The notes beneath the pieces are model-generated. The model did no database searches, had not been told where the DNA came from, and saw only the letters and a program-made list of their open reading frames with translations. The translations under genes were made by a program, and so were the position numbers. Source: Planctomycetota bacterium (GTDB lineage Bacteria > Planctomycetota > Phycisphaerae > Sedimentisphaerales > Anaerohalosphaeraceae). From it: a stretch of DNA of 64,000 nucleotides. Below are positions 1 through 9,339 of the stretch, in pieces (the stretch's first letter is position 1; every line of letters starts with the position of its first letter). The DNA is taken from the NCBI GenBank assembly GCA_016873215.1, contig VGXU01000002.1, positions 46,574 to 110,573 of the forward strand, written 5' to 3'.

Positions 1-319
1 CTTTTTTGTAAGCACTGGCGCCGCCAAAGCAGCGATCTTCCGGAACATTATGTTTTTTGGCCACGCCGACCGCATGGTCCATAAAGTAATCCGCCAGGGC
101 AACGATTTCCGTATTCAGCTTGAGAGATTTGGCCGCCTCGAGACAGTTCTCCAATGCGCCGGTGCCGCGTCCGCCGCAGCCGACCAATCCGAGCCGAATG
201 GTTTCTGAACCGGCGGCAAACACACTGCTGGATTTGGCCAGCAGAGACGATATCGATAACGCGGCAGCTCCTTTCACAAAGCTTCTTCGTGAGACTGGAA
301 CGGTAGTTTTATTGAGCAT
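1..319 (-). CDS. Gfo/Idh/MocA oxidoreductase, N-terminal part (runs off the window)
   Basis: Only the first 106 or so codons are inside the window; the gene continues past base 1. The start at 319 follows an AGAAAGGGA-type ribosome site. The N-terminus carries a twin-arginine signal (RRSFVKGAAA) and then the NAD(P)-binding Rossmann start RLGLVGCGGRG, which is the usual arrangement of exported planctomycete Gfo/Idh/MocA dehydrogenases. It is the last visible gene of a minus-strand run with the isomerase-like gene at 419-1330 and rhaM, so a role in sugar oxidation or isomerisation is likely. The substrate cannot be read from this part. Confidence 0.85.
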   Translation of the reverse strand, partial: MLNKTTVPVSRRSFVKGAAALSISSLLAKSSSVFAAGSETIRLGLVGCGGRGTGALENCLEAAKSLKLNTEIVALADYFMDHAVGVAKKHNVPEDRCFGGASAYKK

Positions 320-378
320 CGACAATCCCTTTCTTGAAAATGGAACTTGTTATGGTTTCAAATATTCATTTTTTACAT

Positions 379-414
379 CTCACGGAGCATTAACATCCGT
401 GAGGCTTTTTTTGC
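379..414. terminator. hairpin between the isomerase-like gene and the oxidoreductase
   Basis: CTCACGGA and TCCGTGAG form an 8-bp stem with a short loop. On the plus strand it is followed by GGC and a run of T. On the minus strand, where the genes lie, the hairpin is followed by A-rich sequence, so it may act as a processing or stability element between the two genes and not as a strong stop. Confidence 0.4.
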
Positions 415-418
415 CGCA

Positions 419-1330
419 TTAAAAAGCGTCACATTCACGATAGGCTTTCAGCAAAGCGATCTCGCCTTCTTTGCCGCGAATGCTTGTGCCATGTTCCATA
501 CACAGCACACCTTTGTAGCTTTTTTCGTACAGATGTTTGAAGATATTGCGATAATTAATCTCGCCGGTTCCGGGTTCATTGCGCCCGGGGTTGTCGCCGA
601 CGTGAAAACTGGCGATTTCTGACCAGGCAAGGTCAATATTGGGAATCAGATTGCCCTCGGTAATCTGCTGATGGTAAAGGTCGCTGACAATTTTACAGCA
701 GGGGTGATTCACGGCCCGGCAGATTTGATACGATTGCGCGATGGTCGTCAAAAACAGGCCGGGGTGATTGTGTTTATTCAGCGGTTCCAGAACAATAATC
801 AATCCGGAGGACTCGCACAGCTCGGCGATGTATTTGAGGTTTTCAATCACGTTAGCGGCCTGGTAATCCCACTCCATCCGCTGATTGTAACGGCCGGGAA
901 CTAAAAGCGCCCATTTGGCTTGCGTGCGTTTGGCGGTTTCGATGCCCTCTTTGACGCGGCCCTTCAGTTCCTCGCGAATAGCCGGGTCAGACAAAACCAG
1001 ACTTTCCTTGCTGAAATCGGCATACAGTACGAACGGGCCAAGCTCCATAGAGCGCTCCTGCAGGGCCTTGGCGATCTTTTCCTGTACATTCTTCGGTTTA
1101 CCCATCAGGCCATTGTCAAAAATCGCGCCAAATCCCTGGTCGTGTATAAATTTTATCACATCGATGGGATCCTCTCCGGCGTGATGCTTAAACTGGTCTA
1201 AGCTCGGGGCATACCTGAGTTTAAAAGGATTTCTTGCGCCCGGTTCGGCCTCGGCGGCAAAAGAGGGAAGATTCGCTGAAAGCACCGCTCCAAAAGCCAG
1301 GCTGCTTGCCATAAAACCGCGTCGATTCAT
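419..1330 (-). CDS. Tat-exported hydroxypyruvate isomerase-like TIM-barrel protein
   Basis: 303 aa from the ATG at 1330, chosen because GGAGG lies just upstream and the protein then begins with a Tat-type leader (MNRRGFMASS). The rest is an AP-endonuclease-2/xylose-isomerase-like TIM barrel. Visible family signatures are VLEPLN (metal-binding Glu), SDLYH, and VGDNPGRNEPGTGEINY near residue 250, which is the hallmark of hydroxypyruvate isomerase and related sugar epimerases. The family isomerises small keto acids or keto sugars with a divalent metal. Its place between rhaM and a Gfo/Idh dehydrogenase fits a periplasmic sugar pathway, but the substrate is unknown. Confidence 0.85.
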   Translation of the reverse strand: MNRRGFMASSLAFGAVLSANLPSFAAEAEPGARNPFKLRYAPSLDQFKHHAGEDPIDVIKFIHDQGFGAIFDNGLMGKPKNVQEKIAKALQERSMELGPFVLYADFSKESLVLSDPAIREELKGRVKEGIETAKRTQAKWALLVPGRYNQRMEWDYQAANVIENLKYIAELCESSGLIIVLEPLNKHNHPGLFLTTIAQSYQICRAVNHPCCKIVSDLYHQQITEGNLIPNIDLAWSEIASFHVGDNPGRNEPGTGEINYRNIFKHLYEKSYKGVLCMEHGTSIRGKEGEIALLKAYRECDAF

Positions 1331-1389
1331 AACAGGACCTCCGCTAAATTTTTTCAATTGAAGAACCGACCTTAACACGGCCGGACTGA

Positions 1390-1704
1390 TTATTCAATAC
1401 AAAATACTTCTTTTAATTCTCTGGACTTCGGGCTGTTGTCGGGGTTGGAGGGCATAATATCTTTCATATACGCCCACCACTTTTTACATATCGGCGTACT
1501 GGCGATTGCATTCCACCGGACTTCGTTTTCAATCTCCACATACCCGAATAATTGGCTGGTCTCTTGATCCAGAAATATCGAATAATGATGTACCCCGTGA
1601 TCTTTAAGAACTTTCTGTAATTCAGTCCAGATAGGCCTGTGCCGCTTCTCATACTCGGCATGCTGATCCGGATTAACCTGCATCAAAAATGCCTTGCGAA
1701 TCAT
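1390..1704 (-). CDS. rhaM: L-rhamnose mutarotase
   Basis: 104 aa, start at 1704 after AAGGAAG. It interconverts the alpha and beta anomers of L-rhamnose. It reads as a typical RhaM: the N-terminal [20 protein letters not shown], the HHYSIFLD strand, the FGYVEIE strand and WWAYMKDIM near the end, with the conserved His and Tyr residues of the dimeric ferredoxin-like fold. It starts 10 bases after the alkaline phosphatase stop, so the two are co-transcribed. The next gene down is the isomerase-like protein, which suggests rhamnose or a similar deoxysugar as substrate of this operon. Confidence 0.88.
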   Translation of the reverse strand: MIRKAFLMQVNPDQHAEYEKRHRPIWTELQKVLKDHGVHHYSIFLDQETSQLFGYVEIENEVRWNAIASTPICKKWWAYMKDIMPSNPDNSPKSRELKEVFCIE

Positions 1705-1714
1705 TAAGTCTTCC

Positions 1715-2968
1715 TTATTTAATCGGTGCACTCTGTGAAATCTGTGGTTTCATTTTTGGTTGCTCCTGCGGAAACGGTGACACGCCCGTCAGTTTTGCGA
1801 TTTTTTTGGGGATGTCCGTATTGTCCATTACGCCGGCAAATTCCTCCGCCCCCGGCCCGTATGCGAACAGCGCCACATCCGCGCCCGTATGGCTTTTGAA
1901 ATTCCAGTCCGCGGCGACTTTAGAAGCGTTGTTTTTATCTTCCGGCAAAAGCAGTCCGCCCGTCTCATGGTCGGCCGTCACAATCACCAGCGTACTCCGA
2001 TCCATCCGGGCAAACTCTATCGCCTCCCTGACGGCCATATCAAACAACAGCGTCTGGCGAATACTGTTATCGGTGTCGTTGGCATGCCCCGCCCAGTCAA
2101 TCTGGCTGCCTTCCACCATCAGAAAAAATTTCGGCTCCGGCACAAACCAGTCCTTATTTTTAGCGCTTAGCAAGGCGATGGCCTTTTGCGTCATCTCCGC
2201 CAGTGATGGCTCCGGCGCAAATGTCGTCATCCCGTTGTCAGCAAACAATCCCAGCACCGGCCCGGATGTCAGCTTCATCATCTCTTCCCGACTCTGCACA
2301 ATATAATACCCCGCCCGCTGCGCCGCTATTAACAGGTTGCTCCCATGGCTGCCCGCCGACAGCCAGAATTTTCGTCCGCCGCCGAATAAAACATCCACCC
2401 GGTTATTAAACATCTGCTCGGCAATCTCTTCTTCGCTGCCGCGCGACGAAACATGCGATGCGAATCCCGCCGGCGTGGCGTGCGTAATGGAAGAGGTCGC
2501 CGCCAGGCCCGTTCGCCAGCCTTTTTTCGACAGGACTTCCAGAATCGACGCGTAAGTTTTGTTATCCGTACCGATGCCGATGGTGCCGTTTTTGGTTTTG
2601 ACGCCGCAGGCCATCGCCGTCACCGCCGCCGCCGAATCCGTCACCGCGTGGTTGGCTGCGAATGTCCGCACTAATCCCGCAATCGGCAGTCTCTCCATCC
2701 AGAGTTTCCCGCCCTGTCCGACGACCTTTTGCCGGGCCAGCGCGATTTCATTGGTCCCCATACCATCGCCGATACAGAAAATCACGTTCCGAACATCCTG
2801 TCCCGAAACTCGCCCCGCGGTCCAGTTGGCCGGCGCGGCCTTATAAAAAGAAATCTCCTTTGCGTCTCCCTGTGCCGGCGGATACACAAACGTCTGTTCC
2901 GACACCGCGACCGCAAATGAAAAAACCAAAACCGTAAAATAAAACCATAGCCGAGCCGAATTCTTCAT
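1715..2968 (-). CDS. alkaline phosphatase (PhoA family), secreted
   Basis: 417 aa with a Sec signal peptide (hydrophobic stretch at residues 7-22). It hydrolyses phosphate monoesters outside the cytoplasm using two Zn and one Mg. Visible motifs: CIGDGMG (first metal Asp), [15 protein letters not shown] with the nucleophilic Ser after [22 protein letters not shown] (metal site) and TADHETGG (metal His and Asp). All catalytic parts are present and the length is normal. It sits between the thymidylate synthase-like gene (24-base gap) and rhaM (10-base gap) in one minus-strand operon. Confidence 0.93.
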   Translation of the reverse strand: MKNSARLWFYFTVLVFSFAVAVSEQTFVYPPAQGDAKEISFYKAAPANWTAGRVSGQDVRNVIFCIGDGMGTNEIALARQKVVGQGGKLWMERLPIAGLVRTFAANHAVTDSAAAVTAMACGVKTKNGTIGIGTDNKTYASILEVLSKKGWRTGLAATSSITHATPAGFASHVSSRGSEEEIAEQMFNNRVDVLFGGGRKFWLSAGSHGSNLLIAAQRAGYYIVQSREEMMKLTSGPVLGLFADNGMTTFAPEPSLAEMTQKAIALLSAKNKDWFVPEPKFFLMVEGSQIDWAGHANDTDNSIRQTLLFDMAVREAIEFARMDRSTLVIVTADHETGGLLLPEDKNNASKVAADWNFKSHTGADVALFAYGPGAEEFAGVMDNTDIPKKIAKLTGVSPFPQEQPKMKPQISQSAPIK

Positions 2969-2992
2969 TTTTAACTTTTTCCTTTTCCCTTT

Positions 2993-3852
2993 TTACTTTC
3001 CTTTTGCATACCAGTCCGGGTCCTGCGCCAGTTTTTCCCGGGCCTCGGCGGTCATCATCTCAAACGCCGGATGATTGCTTTCCCACGCCCGCTCGGCAAA
3101 CGGCGTCGTTCGCATCTTCTCAACCTCCACCGTTGCGTCGCGAAAGTAAGACCCGTAAATATGCAGCGAATCGCTGATATCGACATAACGCCCGACAGCA
3201 ACGGGCCTGCCGATTTTTGCGGCGATTTTAGCGGCCATCGTCCGCTGCAAATCCGTCAGCGCATAAACATTCATAAACCACGCCTTATACAAATCCCGGC
3301 TGCGCCAATGCGTATTCATATTCAGCACAAAACTCCCATTCGGCTGCTCCGTCAGCCGGCACCATATCCGCTGCAGGCACGGCGGGTCATCCGTCTGCGG
3401 GTCCGCCGTCGGCATCCACGTAATCGCCTGCGCCCGCCGTGTATGAGCGCATTCGGCCAGCGCGTCGATGATATATTGAATCTGGTTAACCCGGCCAAAC
3501 GGCTTGGGCGTTTTGGCGTCGCGCAGATTTTCCACCGGCGTATAAGCGAACAGCCGCTCGTGATACGTATAAGTCCATTTACCCGCCGCCGGGTCAATCC
3601 AGTGGTCGTGAATCCCGCCGATGACTTCCTGCCGATAGGCTTCCAGCTCTTCCGGCCCGCCCGGAAAATTCTTGTGAATCCGCGGCTCGGCGAACGGATT
3701 TGCAACCGTAATCATCACCGTCGCGTCACGGCTCGGAGGGTCATCGGGTTTGTCATACTGCGTTTTCATCGCCAGCCCGTTGTCCCACCCGGGGGACAAC
3801 CCGCGGTGATAAACAGCGAAGGCAATTCAGAAATCGGTTGTTTGGCTTTCAT
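2993..3852 (-). pseudogene. thymidylate synthase-like gene with a disrupted 5' end
   Basis: An open frame of 268 aa runs from a TTG at 3799 to 2993. It matches thymidylate synthase family folds: DPPCLQRIW with the catalytic Cys, HWRSRDLYKAWFMNVYAL (substrate Arg and Asn region) and DISDSLHIYGSYF. The N-terminal QYDKPDDPPSRDATVMI and GGIHDHWIDP blocks resemble the longer thymidylate synthase variants. A better start, ATG at 3852 with AGGAG upstream, opens a different frame (MKAKQPISELPSLFITAG) that looks like the natural N-terminus but stops at a TGA about 29 codons on. The break falls at a hairpin (GTTGTCCC / GGGACAAC, near 3779-3800), where about a dozen residues and the frame seem lost. It may be a real deletion, an assembly collapse at the hairpin, or a gene that now starts at TTG 3799. 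Confidence 0.7.
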
Positions 3853-3922
3853 GTCGCTCCTGTCGTAAGGGAGGATTTTGTTCAGCGAGGAGGTTTATTT
3901 TTGAGTTTTAGATTTTCAATTT

Positions 3923-5515
3923 CTACAGCCCAAGTTCCTGGTCCGTGATCCCGTACTTGCTGCGCTCGTTCTCGGGCACCTTCCGCAAAAGCAGTCGGGC
4001 CCTGTCCGCGTATTCGCTGTCGGGATAATCTTTCCTCACCTGCCGGCACAGTTCAATGCCACGTTTATATGTTGTCACGTGTTTCGCCCCAGTCTTCATA
4101 AAAAGGTCTTCGGCATAAGTCACCAGCCGCTCGGCCTGGATCGCGTCTTCTTCGGATAACGTCTTATATTGGCTTTGCGGCTGACCTGTCTGCCGAACCG
4201 GCGCCCGCACTGCCGGCGTCTGCTTCTGCGTCGCCCGAGGCGGGGAATTGCTGTCGGCAGGCCGTGAGTTGCTGTCCGCAGCAGCCAAAGAATTACTGTC
4301 CGCCGGTGTCACGGGTGCGACAACAGGCGCTGTCCCTGTTTTTCCCTCGGTCACGCCGGTACTCCCGGCAGTACCCGATAAAATCCCCTCCAGAAGCATC
4401 GGCCCGATAAAGCCCGTCGCCGGGCCTGCATAACGAATCGTGCCCGTCGTGTCGGCCATCACTAAAACAGGTTTCTCCGGAGACACGGTGCCAAATTCAG
4501 AAAACGACTTGACCTCCTGGTCTGCGACAAGAACCTGTGCCCAGACCTGCGGCTGTTTGAACATCTCTTCGATCACATCCTTTTTATGGGCTGCCGAATC
4601 TAAGTTGACAGCCAGAAATTTAACACGCCCGCCGACGCCAAGCCCCGCTCGAAACAATTTGCCGAAAGCCCCTTCAGCCGTCCCTTCTAAAGGTTGATTT
4701 ATCGCCCCCATCATCTCGCCTGCAAACATCGACTCCATTGGCGCCGCTGCCTGCGGGACTGGTCTGCCGTTCGGGTCCGCCTTTGCCGCCTTCGCCTCGA
4801 ACTTCCGCCAGAACAGCACACATAAACCCGCGTCGCCCGGCTGATAATCCAGCGTCGTTCCATTCAGACAATGCACTTGAAGCGGCCCGAATTTTTTGCC
4901 GACAGCCTCCGCCAAAAATAAATTTAAATCAAAATCCAGTTTGCCTTTTTGAATCTGTGACGTGCCTTCCATACCCCCGCCGTGCATCATATCCGACGAT
5001 TCCATCCCGCCATTAGCCCGATTACGCTGCATACGTACAGGCTTCGGTTTCGGCGGCATCATCGGCTTCTTGCCGCTCAGCAGCGACATCGCTACCTGAC
5101 TGGCCCATGCGTCTCCATTTGTCGCATCCAGTTTGCACGCCTTGGCGGCATTCAAATAGGCGACTTCAATCTCATCGGCGTAATACGCCGCCCAGCTCTG
5201 CAGCAGGCAGTACTGGGATTTTTGTTTGTCATCCATTTGGGAAAAATACCGCTTCGACTCCTCCAGCGTTTTTTGCCCGCCGGCAATCATCCCGGCCGTT
5301 GGTTTTGTGTTTTTGTTGACCTCTGGCAAAATCACATCCAGCGATTGCTGAATACGCGTCGCCGTCTCGGCGACCTTTGTATCCGGCGTCTGTGGCGACT
5401 GCGAAGTTCTTGGACTCTTCGGATTTCTCGGCTCCGCCGCCCCAAAACAAGACGCCGCCAGAATACCAAGAACCAAAATCCCGCTTACTACGCAAATACG
5501 ACTTTTTATAACCAT
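3923..5515 (-). CDS. lipoprotein with redoxin-like and TPR-like parts
   Basis: 530 aa from the ATG at 5515 (GAGAGG upstream; the earlier in-frame codon lacks a site). The signal peptide ends in a lipobox, LAASC, so it is probably a membrane-anchored lipoprotein. After a linker, residues 60-150 are helical and TPR-like. Residues of about 200-390 resemble a redoxin/thioredoxin fold (PLQVHCLNGTTLDYQPGD...LCVLFWRKF) but no CxxC pair is visible, so redox activity is doubtful. A low-complexity segment with repeated DSNS follows, then a C-terminal TPR-like stretch (RGIELCRQVRKDYPDSEYADRA) as in outer-membrane-assembly lipoproteins. The specific role is not recognisable. Confidence 0.75.
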   Translation of the reverse strand: MVIKSRICVVSGILVLGILAASCFGAAEPRNPKSPRTSQSPQTPDTKVAETATRIQQSLDVILPEVNKNTKPTAGMIAGGQKTLEESKRYFSQMDDKQKSQYCLLQSWAAYYADEIEVAYLNAAKACKLDATNGDAWASQVAMSLLSGKKPMMPPKPKPVRMQRNRANGGMESSDMMHGGGMEGTSQIQKGKLDFDLNLFLAEAVGKKFGPLQVHCLNGTTLDYQPGDAGLCVLFWRKFEAKAAKADPNGRPVPQAAAPMESMFAGEMMGAINQPLEGTAEGAFGKLFRAGLGVGGRVKFLAVNLDSAAHKKDVIEEMFKQPQVWAQVLVADQEVKSFSEFGTVSPEKPVLVMADTTGTIRYAGPATGFIGPMLLEGILSGTAGSTGVTEGKTGTAPVVAPVTPADSNSLAAADSNSRPADSNSPPRATQKQTPAVRAPVRQTGQPQSQYKTLSEEDAIQAERLVTYAEDLFMKTGAKHVTTYKRGIELCRQVRKDYPDSEYADRARLLLRKVPENERSKYGITDQELGL

Positions 5516-5677
5516 AATAAGGCCTCTCAAATTTATTTTCTGTGCAAAATATCATACCACATTTACCGCCTCCTTGAAAAGCAAAACTTTACTTTTGCCG
5601 CCCGCCCCCCTCGATTACCCGCCTGCCTTCTCTCTTTTCCCTTTACTTTTTATCCTTTTCCTTTTACCTTTTTCCTT

Positions 5678-5758
5678 ATGTTCACAGGGATTATCGAAAC
5701 CGGTCTGATGTTGCTGGTTTATGAAATGTACGGCCAAGCCATTATATGCAAATCCTGA
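5678..5758 (+). pseudogene. duplicated start of ribE (10-codon fragment)
   Basis: The first codons read MFTGIIETG, the same as the invariant start of riboflavin synthase at 6980, including the pyrimidine tract (TTTACCTTTTTCCTT) just before the ATG. Similarity ends after about 10 codons and the frame closes at 5758. It is a duplicated 5' fragment of ribE, about 1.3 kb upstream of the complete gene, with the DUF3568 lipoprotein gene in between. Confidence 0.7.
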
Positions 5759-5892
5759 ACATTCACTGCTGTGAGTTCATCCAATGGCGGTTGCGGATAT
5801 TTTAATTTAATCGTCTGCTTTTTCGCCACTGACACAAACGATGAATCCCAGTTTTCTTCTGAAAAACAATCGTCTTTATCAGGGTTAAATTA
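5719..5892 (-). pseudogene. possible 3' remnant of an unknown gene
   Basis: On the minus strand a frame without a start codon reads as ordinary protein for about 57 codons (for example SEENWDSSFVSVAKKQ and PQPPLDELTAVNVQDL) and ends at a TAA at 5721-5719. A stop lies just upstream and there is no start. The composition suggests the tail of a lost gene, but I do not recognise it. Confidence 0.3.
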
Positions 5893-5905
5893 TTTTGGTG
5901 TCATT

Positions 5906-6430
5906 CTAAAAGGGAGACAATCCCATTTTGCGAGTTCTTGAATAGGGAGTCATCGCCATTTGGGGATATCGTAAATGCTGTTGAATGCAATCATAGATGT
6001 GAGATGATTTAAGTTTGTCTCCAATAACTCCTATTCGGATTTGTATCTGGGTCTGGTCATTTTCGGTTTTTGTGAGCGTAATGGTTATTTTGCGGGCCTC
6101 GTCGTCAAAGGCTGCGATGGTGCCGCTTATGGCGGTTAGTTGATGTTCTACAACCTGATAATGGTCCATCTGGCGGGTTGCCTGCAGAGAGGCTGTATAT
6201 ACATCATCCAGTTTATTGGGGACAATATCCAAAAAGTCTCCGCGCAGATGATTATAAGCTTTCTCTCCAGTCAGGACGATCATCTCTGTACAGCCTGTCA
6301 AAAATACCAGTGAGACCGATAAAAGAGTCAAAATCAAGAGGCGGGCTAAAAGAATATATACAGGTTCTTTATCAGGATTGGGTATGCAATCCTTGTGTTC
6401 GGCGGAATAGACTTTTTGCGAAGGCGCCAT
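5906..6430 (-). CDS. DUF3568-type lipoprotein
   Basis: 174 aa. A hydrophobic signal is followed by a lipobox (VFLTGC near residue 47), so the mature protein is a lipoprotein. The domain after it (DDVYTASLQATRQM...TAISGTIAAFDDEARKITITLTKTENDQTQIQIRIG) matches the pattern of small DUF3568 lipoproteins, whose role is unknown. The start is uncertain: about 28 residues lie before the hydrophobic segment, and a downstream start would give a more usual signal peptide. It stands alone, between the ribE fragment and the complete ribE. Confidence 0.7.
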   Translation of the reverse strand: MAPSQKVYSAEHKDCIPNPDKEPVYILLARLLILTLLSVSLVFLTGCTEMIVLTGEKAYNHLRGDFLDIVPNKLDDVYTASLQATRQMDHYQVVEHQLTAISGTIAAFDDEARKITITLTKTENDQTQIQIRIGVIGDKLKSSHIYDCIQQHLRYPQMAMTPYSRTRKMGLSPF

Positions 6431-6687
6431 AAGACTTTCCCGGGATTAAACATCGTTTCGTTGCTCTTTTTTTCGCGGCAACCTGTCTATTCGGCTTTTT
6501 GGATTTTTAATCCCCAAATTTTTTGATAGTTTTATTAAAAATAAAATCATTTCTAAATCGCTCTATTATATCTGCATACAATTGTCCTCGCTAAAAATTA
6601 AACTGTTGGTAGTAGTCTTTTGGGTGTCATTTCAATCATGGCTGACGAGCGGCAATCACCGACAAGCGGGAAGTGGATGAGTGATTT

Positions 6688-6868
6688 AGAGCCTCTAACA
6701 AAATGAATTGTCGCACCGAAAGCGAGCGATTTTGTGGCCGGCAAGGCAGACGGGGCAAAATTGCCGCAGGCGTAGCGGAATACTACGTCGAGGACGATTT
6801 TGGCCCGGCCAACGCCGCCGGACGCAAAATAAGCCGATTGAATGCAAAGGCATTTTGTTAGATGCTCT
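6688..6868. repeat. MITE-like element with 18-bp terminal inverted repeats
   Basis: The ends, AGAGCCTCTAACAAAATG at 6688-6705 and its reverse complement at 6851-6868, match at 17 of 18 positions. The 145-bp interior is GC-rich, has no convincing gene, and contains short palindromic pieces. The CCTCTAA end motif is shared with the shorter element at 32620-32696, so both probably belong to one non-coding family. The remaining part of this gap (6431-6687) is AT-rich and shows only a TATAAT-like site on the minus strand near 6565. Confidence 0.55.
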
Positions 6869-6979
6869 TAATACTGGGTACAAATACGCATTTCCTCCAT
6901 CGAAACCCGCTCGTCGTCAATTTTATTTTTACCTTGCACTTTTCCCGTTTTACTTTTACTCTTTTCCTTGAAAATATGT

Positions 6980-7621
6980 ATGTTTACAGGGATTATCGAA
7001 ACAGTCGGCAAAATCGTATCCGCATCCCCAAAACCCGGCGGGATGACGCTGACCGTACAGCTCGGCCCGGCCGCCGAAGGCGTCAAAGCCGGCGACAGTA
7101 TTGCCGTCAATGGCGTATGCCTGACGGTCGTCGAATTGGCCGGCTCATCCGCACGGTTTGACGTTAGCGCCGAAAGCCTCTCGAAAACCACCCTCAAAAA
7201 CTGCCGTCCAGGCCAGGTGGTTAATATCGAACGGGCCATGTCTGCCAACGCACGCTTCGGCGGACACGTCGTACAGGGCCATATCGACGGCGTCGGCAAA
7301 ATCACCGCCATCCGCAAGCAGGGCGACTTCGCCGTCTTTGCGATCGAACTGCCGGCACAGGTACTCGATGAAATTGTCGTCAAAGGCTCCGTCGCGCTCG
7401 ACGGCATCAGCCTGACCGTCGCCTCTATCACCGGCAACGCCTTCACCGTTGCCCTGATTCCCGAAACATTGTCCCGCACCACATGGAAACAATCCAGAAT
7501 CGGCGACGCCGTCAATATTGAAACCGACATCCTCCTCAAAGCCGTGCAAAAACAACACTCTAAAATCCAGCCGGATAAAACAAGTCTGACTGAAGAAAAA
7601 CTGAGAGACATGGGCTTCTAA
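6980..7621 (+). CDS. ribE: riboflavin synthase, alpha chain
   Basis: 213 aa; it dismutates two 6,7-dimethyl-8-ribityllumazine molecules to riboflavin. It begins MFTGIIETVG, the invariant N-terminus of the family, and has two lumazine-binding barrels in tandem. The first has GDSIAVNGVCLTV and AESLSKTTL; the second, from about residue 95, has GHVVQGHIDGVG, VALDGISLTV and PETLSRTTW. The length is normal. The ATG at 6980 is chosen over TTG 6968 because the family starts there. No other rib gene is near. A fragment of its 5' end is repeated at 5678. Confidence 0.95.
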   Translation: MFTGIIETVGKIVSASPKPGGMTLTVQLGPAAEGVKAGDSIAVNGVCLTVVELAGSSARFDVSAESLSKTTLKNCRPGQVVNIERAMSANARFGGHVVQGHIDGVGKITAIRKQGDFAVFAIELPAQVLDEIVVKGSVALDGISLTVASITGNAFTVALIPETLSRTTWKQSRIGDAVNIETDILLKAVQKQHSKIQPDKTSLTEEKLRDMGF

Positions 7622-7631
7622 ATTTATAAGT

Positions 7632-7735
7632 GCTAAAAATCGTCAAATAACAACCCCGGAGCGTCAGCGACAGGACAGAAAAAGAAACAGTAGCACGGAG
7701 CGCAAATGACGGGATAAAAAGCAAGTTTTTAAAAA
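7632..7735. repeat. CCCGGAGCGTCAGCGACAGG repeat
   Basis: The gap between ribE and the glycosyltransferase holds a copy of a repeat whose core at 7654-7674 recurs at 32650-32670 and at the right edge of the window (63987-64000). The flanking TGCTAAAAATCG part is shared with the 32620 copy. A related GGAGCGCAAATGACGGG follows at about 7694. No gene is seen here. Confidence 0.55.
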
Positions 7736-7788
7736 ATGAAATCGAAATTTTAGAGGAGACCTGATATTCTCTTCGGGATTATCATCCA

Positions 7789-9294
7789 ATGCGGCGAATT
7801 GCGTTTCTTTTTCTTATCGTGTTAAGTTTTATTCTGGCTTTCAGCCTCCAGGGCGTCCGCGGCATCTGGCAGCCCGACGAAAGTTACTATGTCGGTGTCG
7901 CCGTACAAATGAATCACGAGAATCAATGTCTTATCCCAAAACTGAACGAAGAAGTGTTCCTGGATAAACCGGCCATGCTTTATTGGGGAATCGTCGGCGG
8001 TATCAAACTCTTCGGCCAAAGTGAATTTGCCGTCCGCATTTTTTCAGGCCTGTGTTTTGCCCTGACCGTCCTGACGGTTTTTGAACTCGGCCGGTCGCTT
8101 TCCAGTCGATTTTCTGAAGGTTTCTGGGCGGCAATCATTTACGCCACGATGATTATTCCATTCTTCGCCGCTGATTTCGTCACCCCCGATACGCCGCTGA
8201 CTTTGTTCACCACGCTGGCCATGCTGGCTTTCTGGCGCAGCCTCCGCCCCGATGCAAAATATCCAAACCTCTGGAAAATGATTTTATGTCTGGCCGTCGG
8301 CCTCGGTTTTCTCACCAAAGGTCCGGCCGCCATTATCCCCTGCGGTGCGATGTTTATTTTTCTTCTGATAAGCGGCAAATTATTTCGATACTTCTGGACG
8401 CCCTGGGCCGTCGCTGGCTTTATCCTGTTTTTGATAACCGGCTTAGGCTGGTACACCTATATCTCATTGAAATTGCCCGGCGCCGCAGCCTATTTCTTTG
8501 ATAGTATGATTTGGGGCAGGCTCGTCTCCGACAAATACCAGCGAAACCCCGGCTTGGGCGGAGGAATTATTTATCTGCCCATTCTATTGCTGGGAACATT
8601 ACCCTGGAGCGTCTTGTGGTATGACTCCCAAAGAGGACTCCGCGGATATTTCTCCACGACCGCATGGAAAGAATTACCGAAAGACCCTGCTCGCCTCTTG
8701 CTGGCCTGCTGGATAATCATTCCGATGGCGGTATTATGCCTGGCCAGTTCCAAACTCGGCCTGTATGCGATGCCGATTTTTCCCGCCCTTGCCCTGGCCA
8801 CGGCGAAATTACTGCCCGAAACCATACCCTCCGGCAGTACGGAACAATTATTCTCCCGTGTCGCGATGAAACGCATTTCTTTCCTCCTGCTGTGGACGGG
8901 ATTGCTTTTGGTCTCCCGCCTGATTTTCGCGGCGGTTCCCTCGGCAAATGACTGTCGTGCCTTATGGAAAGAACTGACGCCGTATCTGCCGAAAGGAGAC
9001 TACGAAATTGCCGCCGTGGACGAACGGGTGGATGGACTTTCGTTCTACGGCGCGATGGAAGTGGAAAACGTCACCCGTCGTACAAAACCCTATCCGACCT
9101 ATACGTCGATGGAATCCGTGGAAGCCGAATCTGAAGATATGCTGGTGGATAAATTCCCCCATCTCTTCATCATTCAGGGCCAAAAACATCTGCCCGCACT
9201 CGAGAAAGCGCTGTCAAAACCGAACTGGTCCATCCGCCGCGTCGAACTGCAATACGACCGCTGGCTTCTGATTTGCAGTCCCCTTGCCCCTTAA
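7789..9294 (+). CDS. ArnT/GT39-like membrane glycosyltransferase
   Basis: 501 aa, mainly hydrophobic with about ten membrane segments. The N-terminal loop after the first segment has WQPDESYY and, further on, DKPAMLYWGI, the acidic catalytic and sugar-phosphate sites of the dolichyl-phosphate-mannose/ArnT family. A second acidic site (FVTPDTPLTLF) follows. The C-terminal 110 residues form a soluble outer domain. Such proteins transfer a sugar from a polyprenyl-phosphate carrier to lipid A or proteins on the outer face of the inner membrane. The acceptor is not evident and the neighbours are unrelated. Confidence 0.85.
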   Translation: MRRIAFLFLIVLSFILAFSLQGVRGIWQPDESYYVGVAVQMNHENQCLIPKLNEEVFLDKPAMLYWGIVGGIKLFGQSEFAVRIFSGLCFALTVLTVFELGRSLSSRFSEGFWAAIIYATMIIPFFAADFVTPDTPLTLFTTLAMLAFWRSLRPDAKYPNLWKMILCLAVGLGFLTKGPAAIIPCGAMFIFLLISGKLFRYFWTPWAVAGFILFLITGLGWYTYISLKLPGAAAYFFDSMIWGRLVSDKYQRNPGLGGGIIYLPILLLGTLPWSVLWYDSQRGLRGYFSTTAWKELPKDPARLLLACWIIIPMAVLCLASSKLGLYAMPIFPALALATAKLLPETIPSGSTEQLFSRVAMKRISFLLLWTGLLLVSRLIFAAVPSANDCRALWKELTPYLPKGDYEIAAVDERVDGLSFYGAMEVENVTRRTKPYPTYTSMESVEAESEDMLVDKFPHLFIIQGQKHLPALEKALSKPNWSIRRVELQYDRWLLICSPLAP

Positions 9295-9339
9295 GTCCGC
9301 AGGGGGACTCTTAGATTACCGGGAATAGCCATTCAATGT

